Assembly (NCBI RefSeq): GCF_036850765.1
Contig: NC_089495.1
Span: 198,160,847-198,224,846 of the forward strand
Source of the DNA: Saccopteryx bilineata
Lineage: Eukaryota > Chordata > Mammalia > Chiroptera > Emballonuridae
DNA length: 64,000 nt
Direction of reading: 5' to 3'
Shown here: positions 59,108-64,000 of the stretch, in pieces
Layout: each line of letters starts with the position of its first letter
Position numbering within the stretch: position 1 is the first letter of the stretch
Translations under genes and position numbers: made by a program
The notes under the pieces: generated by a model
The model's database searches: none
Told to the model about the DNA's origin: nothing
Seen by the model: only the letters and a program-made list of their open reading frames with translations

Positions 59108-60010
59108 TCTTTGATATTTTTTAAAACCTTTATCATAAAGTAAACAGATACAGAAAATACATGAAACAAATGGGTGTTCGAATGGGTTATCTTAAGGCAA
59201 ACACCTTCGAAACCACTACCAAAGTTAGTAACATAGAACTGCGCAAGCACACATCTCCCCAACTCCCTCCAAGTGCCCCTTTCCAATCTGAGCTTTCTCA
59301 TTGCCCCTACAATGGACTCGTAGCCTTTGAAATCATTTTCTCGCAATGTTTTGTTTTATCACCTAAGTGTGTGTCTCTAGCTACTATGGGTTAGACTTGC
59401 CCATTAAAAAACAAAGAAGATACCTCTTTAAGTCACTTTGAATCAGTAAGTCCCCCTCTGCTCTTTCTTTCCTGGCAAGCTATTTGTTGAAGGATCCAGC
59501 TGTTTGGCCTGGAGAGTTTCCCACAGTCTGAATTTTGCTGACTTCATCCTCATGGTGCAGTTCAGTGTGTTCCTCTGTCCTCTGCGCTTCCTGCAAGTTG
59601 GCGGCTGGATCCAGTGGCTTGATCAGACGGAGGGTCAGCCCCTTTGGCTATGTCCACAGTGGGCTTGTGTTGAGTGACACTTTATGTGAAGTGGTCTCTC
59701 CTTCTGTCTTAGTTGATGGTCATCATCAGTTAGTCAGTTAACTCTTTGGGGGTGGCAAGTGGAAACATTCTAAATCTTATCCTTTCTTTTTCCAAGTCTA
59801 CCGATTGGAAAGAGATTTTAGAAAGAGATGCTTCCTCTCAGTGACTTTGTTCCGCAGCGGTACGGTTCATATAGCAAAAGCAGGACACATGCCTGAGTCT
59901 TTTGCTCTATTTACTAGTTGTCAAGAGAATGAATTGGTTCTTTACCACCCTCTGAAGGAGACTGATAAACTTCTTTTCGACATTATCATGAGCTCTGAGA
60001 CTTAAATATA
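59108..60010 (+). repeat. Old L1-related repeat (L1M/HAL1-like), second copy
   Basis: ctgtttggcctggagagttt, cagtctgaattttgctgact, gcttgatcagacggagggtc follow the same family as 48743-50050. Confidence 0.55.
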
Positions 60011-60182
60011 AATATATGTGATGGGCTACCATCAATTACAAGTATTGTCCTGTTTGAAGCTCAAACATTTCATTGTGCTAAGCCAATGAGAACCTCTTCA
60101 AGTTGGCTGAGTCCTTTGGCTATAACCTTAGTGGTCTTTGAGAGCTGCTTTGCTCTCTGTACTTAATTTATATAAAAATTTT

Positions 60183-60473
60183 TTTTGTATTTTATTTTAT
60201 TTTTTTTGTATTTTTCTCAAGCTGGAAACGGGGAGGCAGTCAGACAGACTCCCGCATGCGCCCGACCAGGATCCACCCGGCACGCCCACCAGGGGGCGAT
60301 GCTCTGCCCATCTGGGGCGTTGCTCTGTTGCAACCAGGGCCATTCTAGCGCCTGGGGCAGAGGTCATGGGGCCATCCCCAACGCAAGGGCCATCTTTTGC
60401 TCCAATGAAGCCTTGGCTGCGGGAGGGGAAGACAGAGACCGAGAGGAAGGAGAGGGGGAGGGGTGGAGATGAT
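60183..60473 (-). mobile_element. SINE-A lacking its head
   Basis: Reverse copy from the tail (tgtatttttctcaagctgga) to gagggggaggggtggaga; the tRNA-related head is absent and a SINE-D follows at once. Confidence 0.9.
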
Positions 60474-60475
60474 TG

Positions 60476-60979
60476 ATTAAGAGAGAGAGAAACATTGATT
60501 TGATGTTCCACTTCTGCATTCATTGGTTGATTCTTATATGTGCCCTGACTGGAGAGTGAACCTGCAACCTTGGTGTCTCAGGACAATGCTCTAAGCCAGT
60601 GGTAGTCAACCTGGTCCCTACCGCCCACTAGTGGGCATTTCTAGCTTTCATGGTGGGCGGTAGTGGAGCAACCAAAGTATAAATAAAAGATAGATTTAAC
60701 TATAGTAAGTTGTTTTATAAAGATTTATTCTGCTAAACTTAGCGAAAATCTGACATAAAGTCCTTGGTAAGTAATTATTATTATATGTTTTAACTTGCTC
60801 TAACTCTGCTTTATAAATTTTATAAAGTAAAGTTACTTCCCTACTTTATAAATCACCATTACTGTGGAACTGGTGGGCGGTTAGAAAATTTTACTACTAA
60901 CAGAGATACAGAAGTGGGCGGTAGGTATAAAAAGGTGGACTACCCCTGCTCTAAGCAAATGAGCTACCCAGTCAGGGCT
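60476..60979 (-). mobile_element. SINE-D, split by a hAT element
   Basis: taagagagagagaaacattg, cattggttgattcttatatg, gtgccctgactggagagtga, then after the hAT insertion aaatgagctacccagtcagg. Fused at its tail end to the headless SINE-A. Confidence 0.9.
60597..60948 (+). mobile_element. Nonautonomous hAT element (type 1), complete
   Basis: 352 bp with inverted ends cagtggtagtcaacc / ggactacccctg and a perfect 8-bp target duplication CTCTAAGC (60589-60596, 60949-60956). No coding capacity. Confidence 0.95.
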
Positions 60980-61072
60980 ACCTTTCTCTCTTCAAGCAGA
61001 TGTAGCAGATTCATCTTGCATATTTTCTGCTCTAGACCTGGAATCAATCTTTTCCCCAAGAAAACCTTTTTG

Positions 61073-61260
61073 CCCTCCCTCCCTCCCTCCCTCTCTGCCT
61101 CTCTCCCTCCCTCCCTCCCTTCTTTCCTCTCTCTCACTCTCTCACTCTCTCCCCCTCCTTCCCTTCCTCCCTCCCTCCCTTCCTCTCTCTCTCTCCCTCC
61201 CTCTGACCCTCCCTCCCTCCCCCCCTTTCTTTCATTCCTTCTTTTGCTTTCTTTCTTGTG
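61073..61260. repeat. Imperfect CT-rich microsatellite
   Basis: CCCT/CTCT/CCTT pyrimidine tract interrupted by short variants. Confidence 0.9.
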
Positions 61261-62484
61261 GGAAATGGTATTTCCTGACCATCATCTCAGCGCTAGCGAC
61301 GTCCATTGCTACTTTTTGGTTATAAAGAAATATATTTTATCACACAACCCGTCAGGTCCAGTTAATTTACTCATATCCTTTCCATTTTAGCCTTCATTTC
61401 TAAAAGCATTTCTTTCTTTGTATTTTGAATTCTTTTTTGAGTTCTGTCACCTTACTTATAAGTTTTTCTAATTCTGCTTTAGGCTGTCCTTTCACATCTT
61501 GCATAATTCAAAAAACATCTTGGGGGTATTTTGAAACAGAAGGCTTTGGTTTTGATCTGTTTTGAAGAAATGTCTTGCTGGCATACTACTCTTCGTAGGG
61601 ATGCTATTTTGCTCCCAATTCTCCTTTTACTTAAAAAAAAGAATATCTATGGGGTTTGACCTGAAGACTCCTCCGTTGCTTGACTTTATGTGAAGTCAGT
61701 GTTGCTGAACCTGAAGGTGATGTTCAAGGAGGCATTTCCAACAGCACGAGCTCCCTCTCTTCTGGTCTTCATGTGGTTTATGTGAATGCGGTCACCTGAG
61801 TTCTGTAGTTTTTGGCTCAATCTCCTCTTGCCACTTTGATCTGGAACTTCTTCCTTCCGCTTGAGTGTCTTGACCGACCCTCCTCCATTTTGATCTCGCT
61901 ACAAGCAGTTCCTCCTCAGTAGGGAACCCTGTTCTGGAAGGGAGCCCAGGCGGGTCAGTATTGAGAGTCTGTCAGGCTGGAGGGCTCCAGCCCCTCGGTC
62001 CTTCCTGAGGACACTTGACCTCAGCAGCTATGGGACTGGGCAAGACCCCTCCCTCCGCATTCCAGTAGCTCTTATCAAAGTGTCCCTTCGCGTTCTCCAG
62101 TGAACACTTCCTGGCTATTTTGGAGTTCTGGTCTCAAGTCCATCAGACACGCCCTTGCTTCCCTCTGCTGGTCAGTGTGTGGGGTTTCAAAGACCAACCT
62201 CCTGGCGGATGGGAGGGATTCTAGGGCATCCAATAACAGGCAGGTGACTACTGGGGGCGGTGCTCCCCTAGTCATTTGGGGTACCCCTGCGTTGTTTAAT
62301 TTTGAAGCAAATGTTGCCTTTTGCTAATTTTATCTGTTCATTTTAATGTGGGAAGTGGGAGAGATTAAAAAAATGATGGCATGCTACTATCTGCCTAGCC
62401 AGTTCACTATTTCTGATGCTAAGTCCCATTCCGGGCCACTGGGAAGATGAGACGAAATACTGAATGTGTGTACATGTGTGTATG
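61261..62484. other. Intergenic DNA
   Basis: No gene or clear repeat recognised; possibly old LINE sequence in its first half. Confidence 0.4.
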
Positions 62485-62499
62485 GTGCCTGGCCATTTT

Positions 62500-62873
62500 T
62501 TTTTTTTTTTTTGTATTTTTCTGAAGTTGGAAACAGGGAGGTAGTCAGACAGACTCCTGTGTGTGCCTGATTGGGATCCACCCAGCATGCCCACCAGGGG
62601 GCGATACTCTGCCCACCTGGGGCGTTGCTCTGCTGCAACCAGAGCCATTCTAGCACGTGAGGCAGAGGCCATGGAGCCATCCTCAGTGCCCGGGCCAACT
62701 TTGCTCCAATGGAGCCTTGGCTGCGGGAGAGGAAGAGAGAGACAGAGAGGAAGGAGAGGGGGAGGGGTGGAGAAGCAGATGGGTGCTTCTCCTGTGTGCC
62801 CTGGCCGGGAATTGAACCCAGGACTCCTGCACGCCAGGCCGATGCTCTACCACTGAGCCATCCGGCCAGGGCA
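62500..62873 (-). mobile_element. SINE-A
   Basis: Reverse full copy; TGCCTGGCCATTTT on both sides (about 62486-62499 and 62875-62888). Confidence 0.94.
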
Positions 62874-63103
62874 ATGCCTGGCCATTTTAAGCATCCTCTT
62901 CTGAGGCCCTACAACCAAGCCTGACCTTCTCATTCAACTCGTGCAGGTTTGACCTCTGGTCCTTGTGCCTGGCTCAGCTGATGAGGCATGCGGTGGTATA
63001 GGTCCCCAAATTGGCTGCCTTGAGGCTGGGTGACCCTCTGGACTTTATGCCCTTGTCTTGTCCAGCTGGGCCCCTCTGGGCATTTCCTCCCAGAGCGGAT
63101 TTT

Positions 63104-63481
63104 TTTTTTTTTTTTGTATTTTTCTGAAGCTGAAAACGAGGAACGACAGTCAGACAGACTCCCGCATGCGCCCGACCGGGATCCACCCCGCACGCCCACC
63201 AGGGGGCGATGCTCTGCCCATCTGGGGCGTCGCTCTGCTGCGACCAGAGGCATTCCAGCGCCTGGGGCAGAGGCGCCAAGGAGACATCCCCAGCGCCTGG
63301 GCCATCTTTGCTCCAATGGAGCCTCGGCTGCGGGAGGGGAAGAGAGAGACAGAGAGGAAGGAGAGGGGGAGGGATGGAGAAGCAGATGGGTGCCTCTCCT
63401 GTGTGCCCTGGCCGGGAATCGAACCGGGACTTCTGCACGCCAGGCCGATGCTCTACCACTGAGCAAACCGGCCAGGGCCAA
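63104..63481 (-). mobile_element. SINE-A, young
   Basis: Reverse full copy with perfect 14-bp target duplication CCAGAGCGGATTTT (63090-63103, 63482-63495). An AAGAG microsatellite follows (about 63499-63521). Confidence 0.95.
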
Positions 63482-63521
63482 CCAGAGCGGATTTTGGAGA
63501 AGAGAAGAGAAGAGAAGAGAA

Positions 63522-64000
63522 AGACTTCGACACCTGTCACCACCCACCCCTTACTCCCGGGGCCCTCCTAAAGGAGGTGGTTCGGGCAGCTGAGAAGCCG
63601 GCTGTGAGCCTGCCACGCCATCTGCTGGCTATTTGCTTAATTGCAGAGGGGAGCCACATTAAGTTTAGTGGTGGAGGGTCCTGTCCACTCCTCTAGTTGA
63701 AAAAGATGTATTTATGTTAACACAATGATGATAAAACACAACTTAAAAAATTTTTTTTTTCTCTGAGGTGGCTGGGCTGGCATGTCCTGCCCTTTGGGTC
63801 CCTGTAAGGGGTCCAGAGGCCCCAGGGTTTTTACATATAAGGGCAGCAAGGGTGAAGGAGTTCAGTTTCTGCATCCCGGAAGACGCGGGTTTGAACTGAA
63901 CCCCTTTTGCCAGTCACAAGCTGGGTGGGGTGGGCAAGCGAAATCACATCTGTTTTTGAAGCTGAATTTGCTAAATACCATAACGTGCTATGGGTGCCCC
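63522..64000. other. Intergenic DNA to the window end
   Basis: Nothing recognised. Confidence 0.4.

Overview
This is nuclear DNA of a placental mammal, almost certainly a bat. It carries only a few tiny exons, one strong CpG-island promoter, ancient mammalian repeats (MIR, L2, MER5-type, L1M, MLT1-type), and dozens of tRNA-derived SINEs of the kind found in bats. Four SINE groups recur and are named here by description. SINE-A is about 350-390 bp, has a head beginning 'ccctggccggttggctcagtgg', a long unrelated body and an end 'gtttccagcttcagaaaaatac'. SINE-B is about 200 bp, with head 'gcctg.cctg.ggtggc.cagtggata'. SINE-C is about 340 bp, with head 'cctgaccaggcggtggcgca' and a body 'aaccagatgagcccgcgctcaag' on one strand. 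SINE-D is about 190 bp, with head 'ctggccagatagctcggtgg'. The abundance of the long SINE-A type suggests a horseshoe-bat-like lineage (Rhinolophoidea, Rhin-1-like SINE); this is inference from memory of such genomes, not a database result.

The only protein-coding gene recognised is TOP1 (DNA topoisomerase I) on the minus strand. Exon 1 (29076-29108) encodes MSGDHLHNDSQ and exon 2 (28755-28779) encodes IEADFRLN plus one base, both with GT/AG splice sites. They sit in a CpG island (about 28440-29720) with a promoter containing CRE-, octamer-, NRF1-, E-box- and TATA-like sequences. Positions 1-28754 are the first part of the long TOP1 intron 2; exon 3 is not in the window. This intron holds an RPL6 processed pseudogene (8705-9943) that was later split by a SINE-C, an L1 3' fragment, a nonautonomous hAT element and SINEs of all four groups.

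Positions 29720-64000 lie upstream of TOP1 and look intergenic. This half is denser in SINE-A and contains L2, L1M and MIR relics, long pyrimidine microsatellites, a 5'-truncated L1 with target-site duplications, and several multi-layer transposon nests. In the clearest nest (56708-57604) a SINE-D was hit by a hAT element, which was then hit by a SINE-C; every junction keeps its target-site duplication. At 51.3-52.3 kb a minus-strand open frame of roughly 180 codons (after removing a SINE-C) and an isolated CpG cluster at 52.55-52.79 kb remain unexplained.

No tRNA, rRNA, CRISPR array or complete gene was found. Nearly all other open frames are translations of repeats or of the CpG island.
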